64,000 nt of DNA from Vespa crabro (GCF_910589235.1 NC_060955.1:6985694-7049693), one strand, 5' to 3'; counted from the first letter of the stretch, positions 44,050 through 56,088 are shown. The notes: generated from the sequence alone by a model not told the origin. Translations and numbers: made by a program.

Positions 44050-44870
44050 TTTTGGCTTCGAAAGGTGAGCTCACGTTTTTCTTTTAGAGATTCTCTTCTC
44101 TTTTTCCTCTTTCTATTTTTTCCATCTTCTTCCTTTTCTTTTCTTCATTCTTGAATTTACAGAAAGAAAACGACCGTTTCTCATTGTATTTCCGTGTTCG
44201 TTCTTGAGAACGAAAGGATGCTGGAGGAACGACCGGTGGTGAGATCCCCAGTGATAAATGCACACTTGCTGTGGAATAAAAATTTCTTTATATATACGAG
44301 GTGTCTCCTGTCGTGACCTCCAGCCTTCCGTCCCAACGAAATTTCTCGGTCTATTACTTTCTTACAGCTGGTGGTGCTGGTGATGGTTTTCTTCCAAATA
44401 GATTGTGTATCCTAGAATGATCAAATCTACGCATGATATTGGCAAGATCGATATTTATGACTTATTCAGTAAAGACTTTAAAAGAGTTATATATACGTTT
44501 CAATATTTTCAACACTGTGAAAAGATGATACGGTAAAAAATTTCTTCTCAATAATTTTTCGATAATTAGAAATATATTAAAAGTAAACTTTAATATTTTT
44601 TCATCAGATGTTTCAAGAATTTTTCATTTTTTTTGTTTTCTTTTTTTTTTTTATTCTACGATTTAACAATATACACTTTAATCGTTTTCTCGATCGAACT
44701 TGAATTCATCGTAAAATTTTGTAATAGTTTCGATAATAATCAGCGCATATACTTTTCGTCTCGATCGATCAACGTGAAACACTTTTCTCGGAGGCAAGAA
44801 CGAGCGAGGAGAGTAGGAATTCAACGAAGTTCTCTTTGAAAGTGCTCGTAATTTAGCTCCTCGTATCGAG
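44050..44870. other. Non-coding stretch
   Basis: Pyrimidine-rich 44075-44150, then mixed, then A/T-rich with a T-run at 44626-44651. Confidence 0.4.
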
Positions 44871-44987
44871 TAATGCTGCGTTACGAGGACATTGTCTCAT
44901 AACGCCGTCTCATAACGCCCCGTGGGGGCAAGCTCGGATTTTCCGAAACGCTACAGTAATTTTGCTGCACCTGCGTCCATCGAGAAG

Positions 44988-44990
<3 letters not shown>

Positions 44991-45054
<64 letters not shown>

Positions 45055-45066
45055 AGAGAGAGATGT
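44991..45066. repeat. GA microsatellite
   Basis: About 57 pure AG bases then AAAG units. A second short GA block lies at 45076-45091. Confidence 0.97.
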
Positions 45067-45299
45067 GTATATGTGTAAGAGAGAGAGAGGAAGGTCGACC
45101 GCGTTATTAAGGGTCCCACGTCCTCGCTCATTACGCCACCTGAGAAAACCACGTCGTACGTTTTGGCTTATCTCCATTAGGCGAACTGGAATTACATAGG
45201 CCCATGGTATATGTAAACTCGAACGTGTACATGTATCGAATGAGTATGGATATGTTCGTTCGAAACACGTAGGATACTTTAGAACCAAAGTGAGAATCG

Positions 45300-45660
45300 A
45301 AGGATACGATACTGTCGATGCATATTGTGTGTAAATGAGTATAATTGGAAGTCTGTATATACTATATATGTATATATGTAATGTGTGCGATGGAAAGATT
45401 CGTATTGAAAAAAGAGCTTGAATAAACCGTATTGCTTTAATAAGACATCGTTGATTATCTTAAGAAATTGTCACTAATTTATTAAATCGTCTTATAAAAA
45501 AAAATTTAAAGGTTCATTCTTATTACTACGATTCATATTGTCGATAAAAATAATATCCCTCGTGACATTTTCGAAGATAAGAGTTTCGTTACTGCCAAGT
45601 TATACTCGCCCGCCGTATATTATAAAAATGGGCCACTCGATTGTAAGACGATGATATCGA
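45300..45660. other. A/T-rich non-coding DNA
   Basis: Nothing supported. Confidence 0.42.
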
Positions 45661-45740
45661 AAGCAAGCGCGTCTCTCTTACTTGTTCACGCATCCAGTTA
45701 TCTTACCTCCTACCGCTTCTTTCCTTTTACTTCTCGTTAG

Positions 45741-45831
45741 TGCCTCGGTTAATTATTTATCCGGAACCTGTCTGGGACGCGCCGCATGGAGAAACGGCCT
45801 GGTAATTAATTGGAAGTCAGGCGCAGTGGCT
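45741..45831 (+). CDS. Candidate internal exon, 91 nt, unknown product
   Basis: Both splice sites are good. A long pyrimidine tract ends in TTTTACTTCTCGTTAG (acceptor), and GTAAGTGAA is the donor. Two reading frames are closed by stops and one is open: ASVNYLSGTCLGRAAWRNGL, then VINWKSGAVA. The exon carries one leading base and ends in phase 0. It is clearly GC-richer than its flanks. TAATTAATTGG inside it could instead mark conserved regulatory DNA. Protein not recognised. Confidence 0.27.
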
Positions 45832-45839
45832 GTAAGTGA

Positions 45840-46370
45840 AATACTGCCGAGTGTTAGCCTCGCTTCGCGAGACAAGTTGATGATTCCTTCGGATTTATTC
45901 CTCATATTAACTGATAGAATTTTCATTCTTTTCAACTTCCAATTGATATATGAATATATACGATAATTTAAATTTACTTCAATTAAATTATATTGTTTGT
46001 CTTAAGATTATATCTATCGTAATACTATTTACTCTATGTACTCGGCTAAAAATCAATTAAAAACGTATATTTATAATAGTATTTCAGTTCAGTTATCTAT
46101 TACATTAAAATAAAATAATATAATTCGTTATTATTATAGCATGAAAAATTAATTGACGTTAAGAATTTTATCATAAAAAGTAGAATAATTGCGATTAAGA
46201 TTAAATAGCAAAAAAAAAAAGAAAAAAGAAAAAAGAAAAAACGACGAAATGAATGAAAATAACGTCGAGCAAAATTGATTGAATTTTTCTCTTCTTTCTT
46301 TATCGTTGCAGAAAGTCCAATGAAATTTTTTGGAATAAGATTAGGCACGATTAAAGAGTCACGTGATAGA
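45840..46370. other. A/T-rich non-coding DNA
   Basis: A-runs at 46208-46240. Nothing else. Confidence 0.42.
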
Positions 46371-46379
46371 AACGATTAG

Positions 46380-46610
46380 AAGACGATTTTACGGACCGAA
46401 GGCTTATCTACTCGCGTTACTTCACTTGGAAGGCCATTGATCCCTTCAGGGTCAGTCCGAGGTGTAAAAGACCCCTTAATCAAAAGCTTCCTACTACCGA
46501 TATTAGTCAACGTCATAAACCTTCCTGCCGCTTGGCGTCATTATTTAATCCGAACGTGTGGCCTACGCGAGAACCGCGACTTGTATTAACTCCGACTCGG
46601 CTTGGAATTT
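46380..46610. promoter_or_regulatory. Unique GC-richer island with TCF-like core
   Basis: Repeat-free block between A/T-rich flanks. ATCAAAAG at 46479-46486 fits a TCF/Pangolin-type core and AGGTGTAAA at 46460-46468 resembles a T-box half-site. No open frame of interest. Confidence 0.22.
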
Positions 46611-46721
46611 AGTGCTCCTCGGAATACTTTATCACTGACCTGGATCATTAAGGGTGCTCTTTTGCCTTCACCTTTTTTTGTCTGTCTTCTATGTATGCGT
46701 AATCAGTGCCACTGTATTTTC

Positions 46722-46782
46722 TCCTTTCTCTCTTTATCTATTTCTCTTCTTCTCTCTCTTTCTCTCTCTCTCTTTTTCTCTG

Positions 46783-46817
<35 letters not shown>

Positions 46818-46822
46818 ATCTG
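46722..46822. repeat. CT then (TTTC)n microsatellite
   Basis: CT array becoming perfect TTTC units (about 46786-46817). Confidence 0.94.
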
Positions 46823-46879
46823 TCTTGCTTTTCTTTCATATTCAGTCGGTATTATCCATAAGAAATATCTATATCTTGT

Positions 46880-47440
46880 GAATAAAAAATAAATGGTACC
46901 TATCATGACCGAGATATAAAATAATAATTTTTTAGCGCAATGATCCTTTTTTAATTATAATCGAAAGAAGAATAATTATTCCGTAAAGCATATAAATACA
47001 TTTATTTAATAACATTTATTTTAAATAAACTTTCTATAAAATCAATTTCTTGTAATGTTAATCGCATTTAATGGAATTATTCGTATGTCAAGAAGCAAGG
47101 ATAAAACTGGATTGTATTTTGATAATTCTTTTCTTTTATTTTGGAGTGTTTATCGCTTTAAATACTTGCCCCGAAAAAAAAAAAATTGTTACCAGAGTTT
47201 GTATGTCACCGAATAAACCAACAGTATCGAATGAAAAGTTGAGATGAGACATGATAGAATACGAGGAGCCTTGGAAATTGTGAAGGAAGCTCGATGGTCG
47301 AAGAGTACAGAGGGAAGGAGAGGAAGGAGGACGAAGTGATAGCCCGGAAGCGACCCAGTTCTTACTACACCGTGCGTCAGATAAATTGGATCCGAACAGT
47401 TTTACCGTAAAACACTCTGTTTCTTTCATCTATTTCTTTT
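46880..47440. other. Mostly A/T-rich non-coding DNA
   Basis: GC-richer from 47190. The minus-strand frame 47136-47429 is unsupported. Confidence 0.38.
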
Positions 47441-47448
47441 CATTCTTT

Positions 47449-47515
47449 CCCTCTTTGTCTCTCTCTCTCTCTCTCTCTCTCCCTCTCTTACTCTTTTTCT
47501 CTTTTCCTGTTTCTC
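47449..47515. repeat. CT microsatellite
   Basis: Pure CT in the centre, TTTTC flanks. Confidence 0.93.
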
Positions 47516-47589
47516 TTTTCTACTTTCAACTTCGACGCCATCAACGGGAATCTCTATTTGTCAGCTTTGGAAAACTTTGATTCGATATT

Positions 47590-48142
47590 TGGAACAAGGA
47601 TTTATATTGTGTTACAAGCACAAATCATCCAGTACACTTCTCGTTAAGATCTAATGCTTTCAAGTAGAAAAATCTATTGGTTCTGAAAATAAAAATTTTC
47701 CTTCATTTGTTATGATAATAATATTTAAAAATAGAAATATCCTATATATATATATTTATATATATATATATATATTTATATACATACATTTTCATTAATA
47801 TTTCATACGGAAAATATCCGATTCAAATCTTTCTGGTCTGATGCTTCCTGTTATTATGCGAATATGATACACTGTTTATATATAATGGGTAGTAAATCGA
47901 TTTCTAAGTTCACAAAAGCATGCACGAATAAACTGCAAAACGATTAGTAGAGCAAAGTTTCTAGAATTTCACGAGTGCATTATATTCGGCAAATTCATTC
48001 ATATGATATTCATAGAATAATACTCGTTAATTGTTATCGTTAGATTAATGTACTAATGTAAATCATTAGATTGTTCTATATACATACGCTAAGTAGAATG
48101 TATGTGAATTAAACATACGTACATTCGTACATATATACATAC

Positions 48143-48177
<35 letters not shown>

Positions 48178-48720
48178 ATGTATTGCATCTGGATTCGATT
48201 TAGTACTGGTACTTTATGAGTTGTAGTTGACAAGATTAATTAAATGGATTTGGTAAGAGTCTTAAAATAAACGTAGGTATTTTCTCTTGGGGAAGTAGAG
48301 AATAGGTGGTCGTTATTCGCATAAACGAACGTAGATATTGTTGATATCAACAGAATAAATCTTGTCTCATGTATCGCCTCAGATAAACTATTATATTTTG
48401 TCGAATAATATGCGCGAAGTCCGTTGTGCTTGACTTTGTTTTTCTACGGTGTCCACGGTCTCGTCGAAAATAATAATATTTTCGAGATGGCGAACGAATT
48501 CGTCTCTCTTATCCGAGCACATTTCATCGCAAATCTCTTTATTTATTTTTCGAAGTACTATCTTCCGTTCTGTTTCTCCCTCTTTTTATTCTTTTCTCTT
48601 TTTCTTTCTTTTACTCACATCTTCTTATTCTTCTCCTTTTCCTTCTCCTTTTCTCCTCGTTCGAATCGTTTTGGAAAGATCGTCGACTGTCTAGCGTGAA
48701 ATAGAGGGTCGCCAACATGG
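47590..48720. other. A/T-rich DNA with two AT arrays
   Basis: (AT)n arrays at 47743-47788 and 48130-48178, otherwise background. A CTT-rich pyrimidine tract spans 48570-48660. Confidence 0.5.
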
Positions 48721-48838
48721 TCGGCGAGCTCAAACGCTGAGGGTTGAACCTCGGTTAAAGACCGATCGTTAATCCAGCGTTAAGTATTATATAGTGGCTG
48801 CAAGCAGTGACAAGTCAATTTAATTTATGTATGTACCA

Positions 48839-48897
48839 GTCTCTCTATCTCTTTCTCTCTTTATATCTTTTTCACTGTATCTCCTATTTTCTCTCTC

Positions 48898-48952
<55 letters not shown>

Positions 48953-49018
48953 ATCTCTCTTTCTTTCTTACTTACTCACTCACTTATTCACTCACTCACT
49001 CACTCTTTCACTTATTCA
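48839..49018. repeat. CT array followed by (ACTC)n
   Basis: Pure CT at 48902-48947, then ACTC/ACTT units at about 48970-49015. Confidence 0.94.
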
Positions 49019-49079
49019 GCATCAGCACAGAAATACACAACGACCGGCTAAATATCTTCTCTCGGTATAAAGCGCTCGG

Positions 49080-50110
49080 TGCGATTTTACTCCTGAAGAC
49101 GATTCTGGAGACGTTCCAAGCGCGTTCAACGCTCGAAGCCGAACGACCACCGTCCCTTTTTCTTACTTTTTACTACCGTCTACCATCGACGCGGAAAACT
49201 AAATCTCCTTGCGATCCCGTTGCCAGTACTTTGCTATTACTTTCCGGATCTTCTACTTCAAATCGAACGATGCTTTTCGACGTTCTTCTTCTAAGATCAT
49301 TATTTCGAACTACTTTATTTTTTTCTTTTTTCTTTCGCTTCATTCGAAATAGCTAATCATTTCGAGTAGTCATTTCTATTAATCATTTCATATCCTTTTC
49401 TCGAAAGATATCGATTTGACGATTGGTAAGATCTAATTTATACAATGGTATAATGATTTACAAAAATTATTTTATAATTACAAATAAGATACGTATTTAA
49501 TAAAATAATTTTACGCTGTCGTGATGTTATACGTACGGAAGAAGAAAGTATACTGAGCCTTTATTATGATTATGACTAATATTTAAGATATGTGAAAAGA
49601 TAAACAATGTGCAGAATATAAACAAATTACTTTCGACCCCGATGTCTCCTGCTCGTATGACGACTTTCTGACTTGAATGATTATTATATATTTTCATTCG
49701 ATATACGAAGAAGGTTAAACATCTTATGTTATTATAGAAAACTACGGACCAAAGTCAATAATTAAAATAATATCATTGCGTAACGAAAAAAAAAGAAAAA
49801 AAGAAAAAAAAAAGAAAAAAAGAAAGCAGGAAAGAAAAAAAGAAATACGCACACTCACAGATCGTTTTCTTAATAATATTACTTATTAGATACGTATAAT
49901 TTTTTATGAATTATATCGAGTTCCGTGAAACGAACTAAAAGAAAAAAAAAAGAAAAAGAAAATTAGCGAACAAATAATAATTCTTGGCTGTATAAATGTG
50001 AGCCTGAGGACTTTATAGATATATAGGGGCACTGTGCGAATTAAAAACATTTTTTTTCGACGGTTATCCCGAGAACGGTTGCTTTCAGTAAAATGCGAGG
50101 TAAGAGTGGC
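49080..50110. other. Non-coding stretch
   Basis: A/T-rich after 49300, with AAAG/A-run low complexity at 49786-49846 and 49938-49960. Confidence 0.42.
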
Positions 50111-50119
50111 AAAGCGATA

Positions 50120-50392
50120 TTAACCATGAATTAAAAGTACGAACTTCGCGGCGGTTCGGAATATTTCCGTTAGGTGCAGCAGTTTCTCTCGAAGAGCACA
50201 AATATCGGTCTTGTTAAGCGAAGTCGCGATTCGCTCAGCGACGGCCCTTGGCACCGGCCTCAAGTTTGCACTTACCGTATTAGGTTTCGTCGAGGAGGTG
50301 AACGTACCAGGCACGGTTACACACAGGCCTTCTCTGCTACAACACCGACCAGCATCGGTAATTATGGAAATGGTCTGCATTGATCGTGCCAA
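50120..50392 (-). CDS. Open frame, 91 codons, in a stop-poor GC island
   Basis: Non-repetitive frame with an internal ATG at residue 5. It runs MQTISIITDAGRCCSREGLC, then a Val/Pro/Thr-rich stretch and an Arg/Ala/Leu-rich C-terminus ending FVLLIHG. A strong donor ACG|GTAAGTGC lies inside at 50276, so an exon could end there. The opposite strand is also open over the same bases, so only one strand, or neither, can be coding. No domain recognised. Confidence 0.2.
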   Translation of the reverse strand: MARSMQTISIITDAGRCCSREGLCVTVPGTFTSSTKPNTVSANLRPVPRAVAERIATSLNKTDICALREKLLHLTEIFRTAAKFVLLIHG

Positions 50393-50417
50393 CCTCTACG
50401 GTCTTATTCGAAAGTGA
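50132..50417 (+). CDS. Opposite-strand open frame, about 95 codons
   Basis: Stop-free from just after TGA at about 50129 to TGA at 50415-50417. It has no ATG before the last 20 codons. It includes the stretch FVEEVNVPGTVTHRPSLLQH and ends LYGLIRK. An AG at about 50286 followed by this stretch, and GTAATT at 50359, could bound an exon. It competes with the minus-strand frame. Confidence 0.12.
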
Positions 50418-50469
50418 CGGAAAAATAATTGCCATTTTTTTTACGAACGAACGACGATCGTTAGCGATA

Positions 50470-50475
50470 TCTCTT

Positions 50476-50516
<41 letters not shown>

Positions 50517-50530
50517 TTTCTTTCTCTCAT
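50470..50530. repeat. CT microsatellite
   Basis: CT array with a T-run exit. Confidence 0.92.
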
Positions 50531-50589
50531 TTTTCCTATTGGCCAATCTGGATTTCAAACGATCATTATCGATACGTTGAAAACAAACG

Positions 50590-51260
50590 TAGTATTTATA
50601 AATCTTTTTATCTTTCCGTTTGCGGTTTCTTTGCATAATAGATTTTTGATATGTATATATATATATATATATTTTTTTTTAAGTAATTAACGTTAATTCG
50701 TTATTAATTTTGTTTCACGATTTTAAAATAAAGGTTATTTTTAGCTCAAATAAAATAAGAAGGTTGAAATTTTCTTGCGATTAATATTTATATTACATTG
50801 ACTTTACAATCAAATACGTCGAATTCAATGCCAATTTTTATTTGATACAGGCCTATAAATAGAATTATATAAATAAAATATATTATATCGAGCGAGAGAA
50901 AAAGAGTTCGTGAAAATACGCAAAAACTATTTGTCTAATGAAATGAATGTCTTTCCTTCTATTTTCTTTCTTTCTCTCTTTTTGAATTCTTTTCGATGAC
51001 CCAGTTTCTTTCTAAAGGTATGTACACACTACTGCTATAGAAAGTTCTTCCTTTTTATAAATTTAAGTTCTTTACGCCAACGCATAGCAATGTTTTTTGC
51101 GTGTACGACAATAATGATGGAAAAATAATGAAAAAAAAAAGAAAACAAGTAGAAAAAACATAAGAGTTCAAAAGCATAAGATTGTTCATAAGAGTTCGGT
51201 TTGTTATGCCACATGTAAGATTAAAAAGTCGGTAAATATTCTTGGGAAAAAACATTTTTT
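50590..51260. other. A/T-rich non-coding DNA
   Basis: Short AT run at 50652-50672. Nothing else. Confidence 0.45.
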
Positions 51261-51284
51261 TTTTCCTAGGAGACTTCTCGGTTT

Positions 51285-51328
51285 CCTTACCTCTCTCCCT
51301 CCCTCCCCCATCTCTCTCTCCCTCTCTC

Positions 51329-51360
<32 letters not shown>

Positions 51361-51370
51361 TCTCTCTTTT
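51285..51370. repeat. CT/CCCT microsatellite
   Basis: CCCT units then CT array. Confidence 0.93.
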
Positions 51371-51507
51371 ATCGTTCTCTTCTATCTTCCTCACTCTTAC
51401 CTGTACTTCATTCGCTTTAACTGACTCATCTTGCGTGAAAACGGAGCAGCGAGGCTCATTCTCTGGAATTTTTCAAGACTCGCCTTTAATAGAAAGTCCT
51501 CGAGGTT

Positions 51508-51640
51508 GCAGTTTCTTCTTCTTTTCATCATCCTTCTTCTGCTTTAACTTTATCTCGTTCTTTTTCTTCTTCTTTTTCTTCTTCTTCTTTTTTTTCTTCT
51601 TTTTCTTCTTCTTTTTCTTCTTCTTCTCCTTTCATCCTTT
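51508..51640. repeat. (CTT)n/TTTTTC pyrimidine tract
   Basis: About 130 bases, nearly all pyrimidine, of CTT and TTTTTC units. The frame across it is a Phe run. Confidence 0.92.
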
Positions 51641-51961
51641 TTACTCTTCTCCGCGACACTCGACATCCCGTTTTGTTTACAGAACGTGGTTATTCAAGGG
51701 TAGACTCAACTGAGAAAGGGTTCGAAATGTTAGAGGAAAGGGATGAGGAAAAGCGAGAGAAGGATCAAGAGAGCGACTAACATAAGATAAAGAGAGAGAG
51801 AGAGACAGAGAAAGTGGGGAGAAAAGCTAGCTCGACCTCCGCAATCAAACAACGATCACGCCCCTTAATGACCAAGTGACTGTTGTTGCTCCTCCACTCG
51901 TATCGGAGCTGTTTCACGCCGTGGGGTTGAAACAGCTGCGAGTGACACCCCCTTCTTGTGT

Positions 51962-51964
<3 letters not shown>

Positions 51965-52008
<44 letters not shown>

Positions 52009-52018
52009 TTCTCTTTCT
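51965..52018. repeat. CT microsatellite
   Basis: Pure CT to about 51998, then TTTC units. Confidence 0.95.
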
Positions 52019-52143
52019 ATTTTTCTCTTGCTCTTTTGCTCTATCCTTATCTTTTTCTTTCTTTATCGTTTATGTGTCTTTCTCTATCATATATATGTAT
52101 ACCTCTCTATCTCTCTTCTATATTTGATCCATCTTCTTGTACT

Positions 52144-52184
52144 CCTCTCTCTCTCTCTCTCTCTCTCTCACCCTCTCTCTTTTG
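52144..52184. repeat. CT microsatellite
   Basis: CT array. Confidence 0.93.
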
Positions 52185-52332
52185 CTTTCAACAACGGTAA
52201 CCGGCTCCCTCGTGCTGACACCCCACACGTAATTACTGCCGACTACCGACATGTCTCTCCTTCCTCTCAGAAATTTGCATTATCGAGCTTCACTGCTATC
52301 AGAACACGGTAGATAAAACCATCCTTCCAACG

Positions 52333-52349
52333 ATTATAATAATAATGAT

Positions 52350-52389
<40 letters not shown>

Positions 52390-52512
52390 GTATTAATAAT
52401 TATTATTATTATTACTTTTATTCCTATTAATTATTTCATTATTATTAATTTTCATTATGATCATCATCATGATAATCATTATTATTATCATTGTTATTGT
52501 TGTTTTTATTAA
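52333..52512. repeat. (AAT)n / (ATT)n inverted microsatellite
   Basis: AAT units (52345-52388) face ATT units (52396-52412), so the two halves can pair as a hairpin or cruciform. A degenerate ATT/ATC tail follows. Confidence 0.93.
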
Positions 52513-52519
52513 AAAAGCA

Positions 52520-53410
52520 ATGTCGCTTTCATTGACAAAGAAAAATCAAAGCGAACGATCGAATCCCTTATCGCGATCTATTTGTTAGAGACGTTAAAAC
52601 GTCATAAAAAGTCTATTTATTTTTCGGACTTTATACATTCGACTCTTTCGAAAAGAACAACGGCTTTATCTTCTGAATAATGCGAAGTAGTTTCTTTGGT
52701 TCTTGGCTTTGGTTGCATGATATCGATATTGCTTCTCCGATCGGTCTCGCCTCTCGACACAAAACTTCCTTCGTTCGAATAGGCGAAAGCAGAAATGACG
52801 CGGAACGGGATAATCCTCTGGTAAAGTGAACGAAAAAAATGATTAATGGCCGATGGAAGGAGAGAATGTTGCTCGTAATATCGGTGCAGAAACTACATCG
52901 CGACATTTATACGACGACGAAGTATGAATAAGTTCTCGGTTTTTGTACTGTCGCACTTTCTCTTTTTATTCTCTCTTATAAATGTAGACGCTCGATTATA
53001 TACGTGCATATATCTGTCTGCTACTCCGTTTTAAAATTGTCGTCGATATTTTGATCGTTACATTTTATCGTTCGAAATCCAATAGTGTGCGTATTTAAAT
53101 CAGAATAATCTTTGTAAATTATTTTTTGATATTTTTGATGCTGTTGTTCAGATACGGAAAACATAACAATTTTTATTCTTTTTTCTTTCTTTTTTTTCTG
53201 ATCGAAATTAATATTTTAAGCTAAACGAAAGTTTGTAAATAGAAAATATAAATAGGAATCCAACGAGCATTTATAATGTATCTTTTTATCGATATTTCAT
53301 TAAGTTATTGTCATAAAGCTTTGAAGCTTAACAAATTGTTTAATTGCAATAATGTTATTTACCACCTTTGAAAGGGCATCGTACTTCAAATGAATATAAA
53401 TTCAAAAATG
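52520..53410. other. A/T-rich non-coding DNA
   Basis: Unique sequence without GA/CT arrays. The minus-strand frame 52631-52906 has no support. Confidence 0.42.
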
Positions 53411-53417
53411 TATGAAC

Positions 53418-53465
53418 AAAAATAAATAAATAAATAAATAAATAAATAAAAAAAAAAAAAGGAAA
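53418..53465. repeat. (AATA)n plus A-run
   Basis: About seven AATA units followed by a run of about twelve A. It could be the degraded 3' tail of a retroelement, but no element body is recognised upstream. Confidence 0.85.
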
Positions 53466-53469
53466 AAAT

Positions 53470-54075
53470 TGATTAACGAATACATGGGTTATCAAATGGT
53501 TAGAAGAAAATTAATTGCAATATTCCAATTACACAGTTTGATTAAACTTTTTGATTACAATGTTTATAAACTGATACAAATAAACATCAATAATTGTCCT
53601 GTCCTTTATATTGGTTATTTTCTCTTTTATGCTCGTTTCATCGATGGAGAAAGTCTCCCTTTTAAACGATCGAAAGATCACGATAAAGAAAGGAAATTCT
53701 CAGAAGAATCTAAACAGAAATGGAAATGACAAATCGACAAATCGACGTCAGCCGTTTCTTCTCCATTGCCGGCAAAAAGACAATACCGCAGTACTTATGG
53801 AAATCATAGCCATTCGCGTTATCTCCGTTTAAATCCTCTTACGTTAATCGATACTTACGAAGTTTTCTTCTCAGCAACTCATTCGTTCCAATTCGAATTT
53901 CGCGTTTGGATTATATTACGAATTAAATATCGCTTTATCTTTTTCTTTTATCTGAAACTGTTGCTTAATGGTATAAGCCAAACTTTCCGTGAAAATATAA
54001 CTATCAGCAAAATTTAATGCTTAATAAAGTCATTAAGATTTAAAGTTCGTTATTGTTCCTTTATTATGTCGTAAT

Positions 54076-54125
<50 letters not shown>

Positions 54126-55490
54126 ACGAGGATATTTCTATTGCTGTAGCTTATAAAAAGAAAACGAATTTAAAAATATAATTTCGTTAATTTTCAGATC
54201 GTGAAAATTCTTTCTTTGACATCAAAAGTGTAAAAGTTTGAGATATTGAAAATAATGTAGGACATTCTGTATATTCTTATATATCGTACAATTAATTTAA
54301 CGAGTCCTACTTAACACGGCTCATTATTTAATATTAATTATCCCCCTTGAATATGATATTAAACAACTTTAGCTTAATTTTTTCACTTTAGATTTTTTGA
54401 TTTGACTGACGATTGACATGTTAGCTGAGTTAAACGAGAAGAGTAAAAGCGAAACGTGGCATGTATAGAAACTAAATGAATCGCGATAGAAACTTCAATG
54501 GAAAAACAATAGCCTAGTATATGTACTCCATCAAAACTCGCTACAATGATAAAATCGAATATATTGGTTGTACTCTGCATCTGTCGGTGGTGATTTTTGT
54601 TCCAATTTTACTAGGATATAGATCGAAAGGGAACTTCCTCCTCTTCGTTCAGTCTTCACCGTCTGTTCGGAAAACCATAAGATTCTATGGTAAAATCACC
54701 GTTGTAGATGGGAGAGAGCCATCCGTTGGAAAGCAGGAATGAAACTGATATCTATGTAAATCGGACGTATCTCTATGTATGAGGAAGAATCGTTGAGTAT
54801 TTATATACATATGTGCTTGCATGCATATGTGCATATGTATTGTATATATGTAAAAAAAAATATATGTGTACATATCTATTCACCTATACTATAAATATTT
54901 TCTCGTATACGTATTACCTAGGTAAAACTACGCGCATCGTAAAACGTAGAGTTTTTTAACTTTGTTACTTCGAGTAACCATCGGACGTAGTTCGTACTAC
55001 GTAAGCCCGTGTTTTTCAGTGCGAAACGAAACTACTTGTCAGGCTGCGAATCGAGTGCCTTCTCATGCGAACTCTCCAGTAAACATTGCGACGGTGTAAA
55101 CTGGGTTATCGATTTACGATGTTTGAAATCGAAACGAGCTGTAAACTCATGTTTGCCAGAAGGAAAAAACTCTTACTAGTACGTTCACTTTGGAATATAT
55201 TTCGGTAACACCGAAGGAAAGATGAAAAATGAAAAATCGAAAAAGGGAAAATCTACTTTTCCGAGTTAAGAGAAAGCATTATTATAGAATAGTAGAATAG
55301 TTATTAAATTTCAATTTATGAAGAGTAAGGTATACGAAAGCTTTCGAATTTAAAGTAACGCGTAATATAAAAGTATATACTCATAAATCAAAGAAGAAAC
55401 TATGACGATGAGGACCGATATATCAAACGATATTTTCTACAAATATCTTCGATAACCGGCGACTCAAATCAAACGTTCGATTTACAATTG
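53470..55490. other. A/T-rich DNA with one AT array
   Basis: Pure (AT)n at 54079-54122. CATATG-rich stretch at 54807-54850. Frames at 53469-54017 and 54521-54742 are unsupported. Confidence 0.42.
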
Positions 55491-55535
55491 CTGAAGCATA
55501 CCCATGTACATGTATGTATAAGCGTAACGTGGCAG

Positions 55536-55562
55536 GACGACGACGACGACGACGACGACGAA
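55536..55562. repeat. (GAC)n trinucleotide repeat
   Basis: About eight GAC units. The minus strand would read as a Val run. Confidence 0.93.
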
Positions 55563-55946
55563 GGGTGGGTGGGGTATGGATGGGAGAGATGAGAGGAATG
55601 GAAAAGGGGAGGTCGCACGTTGTGTATCTACGACGCTTATCAACAACGAGTCTCTATCGCGTATCATGCGAGCCGCGTTTACAACGCGTTGGCCCGCGAA
55701 CAATAGTGCACAAATCACCCGTAACCGTTTGCGTGCATGGCCATTAACCATCCTGGCACGTATACGTGCGAGGGCCCGCACGCCTATACTACACCTAAGC
55801 GTCGTCCTGCGAGCGAGCCCGCATCCGTTATCTTTTGTCTCCTCGATCTCGTATATTTGTCATAATCCCATACGCCGCGCTATGGTCCACGAGCGGATGA
55901 TGCCTTCGGCTGCGTTCCTGTCGATAGACGTGGACCTGCCTGTATT

Positions 55947-55950
<4 letters not shown>
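55563..55950. promoter_or_regulatory. GC-rich unique island
   Basis: Nearly 390 bases of GC-rich, CG-dense DNA bounded by A/T-rich sequence. It is stop-poor on both strands (plus frame from 55576, minus frame to 55781). Words such as GAACAATAG (SOX-like) and GGCCATTAA (homeodomain-like) near 55700-55745 suggest regulatory DNA or a CpG-rich promoter. Coding is possible but unsupported. Confidence 0.28.
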
Positions 55951-55951
<1 letters not shown>

Positions 55952-56018
<67 letters not shown>

Positions 56019-56020
56019 CT
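55952..56020. repeat. CT then (CTAT)n microsatellite
   Basis: About 48 pure CT bases followed by five CTAT units. Confidence 0.96.
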
Positions 56021-56086
56021 CTTTCTTTTTGTTCTAACAAGAAGTTATTTTTTAGTTAATATTATTTAGTTAATTTAATGTTACTA

Positions 56087-56088
<2 letters not shown>

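Noticed and set aside
51435..51713. 92-codon plus frame
   Set aside because: A Phe run produced by the CTT/TTTTTC tract.
53418..53465. Retrotransposon 3' tail
   Set aside because: Only the (AATA)n/A-run is visible; no reverse transcriptase frame, tRNA-like head or target duplication was found.
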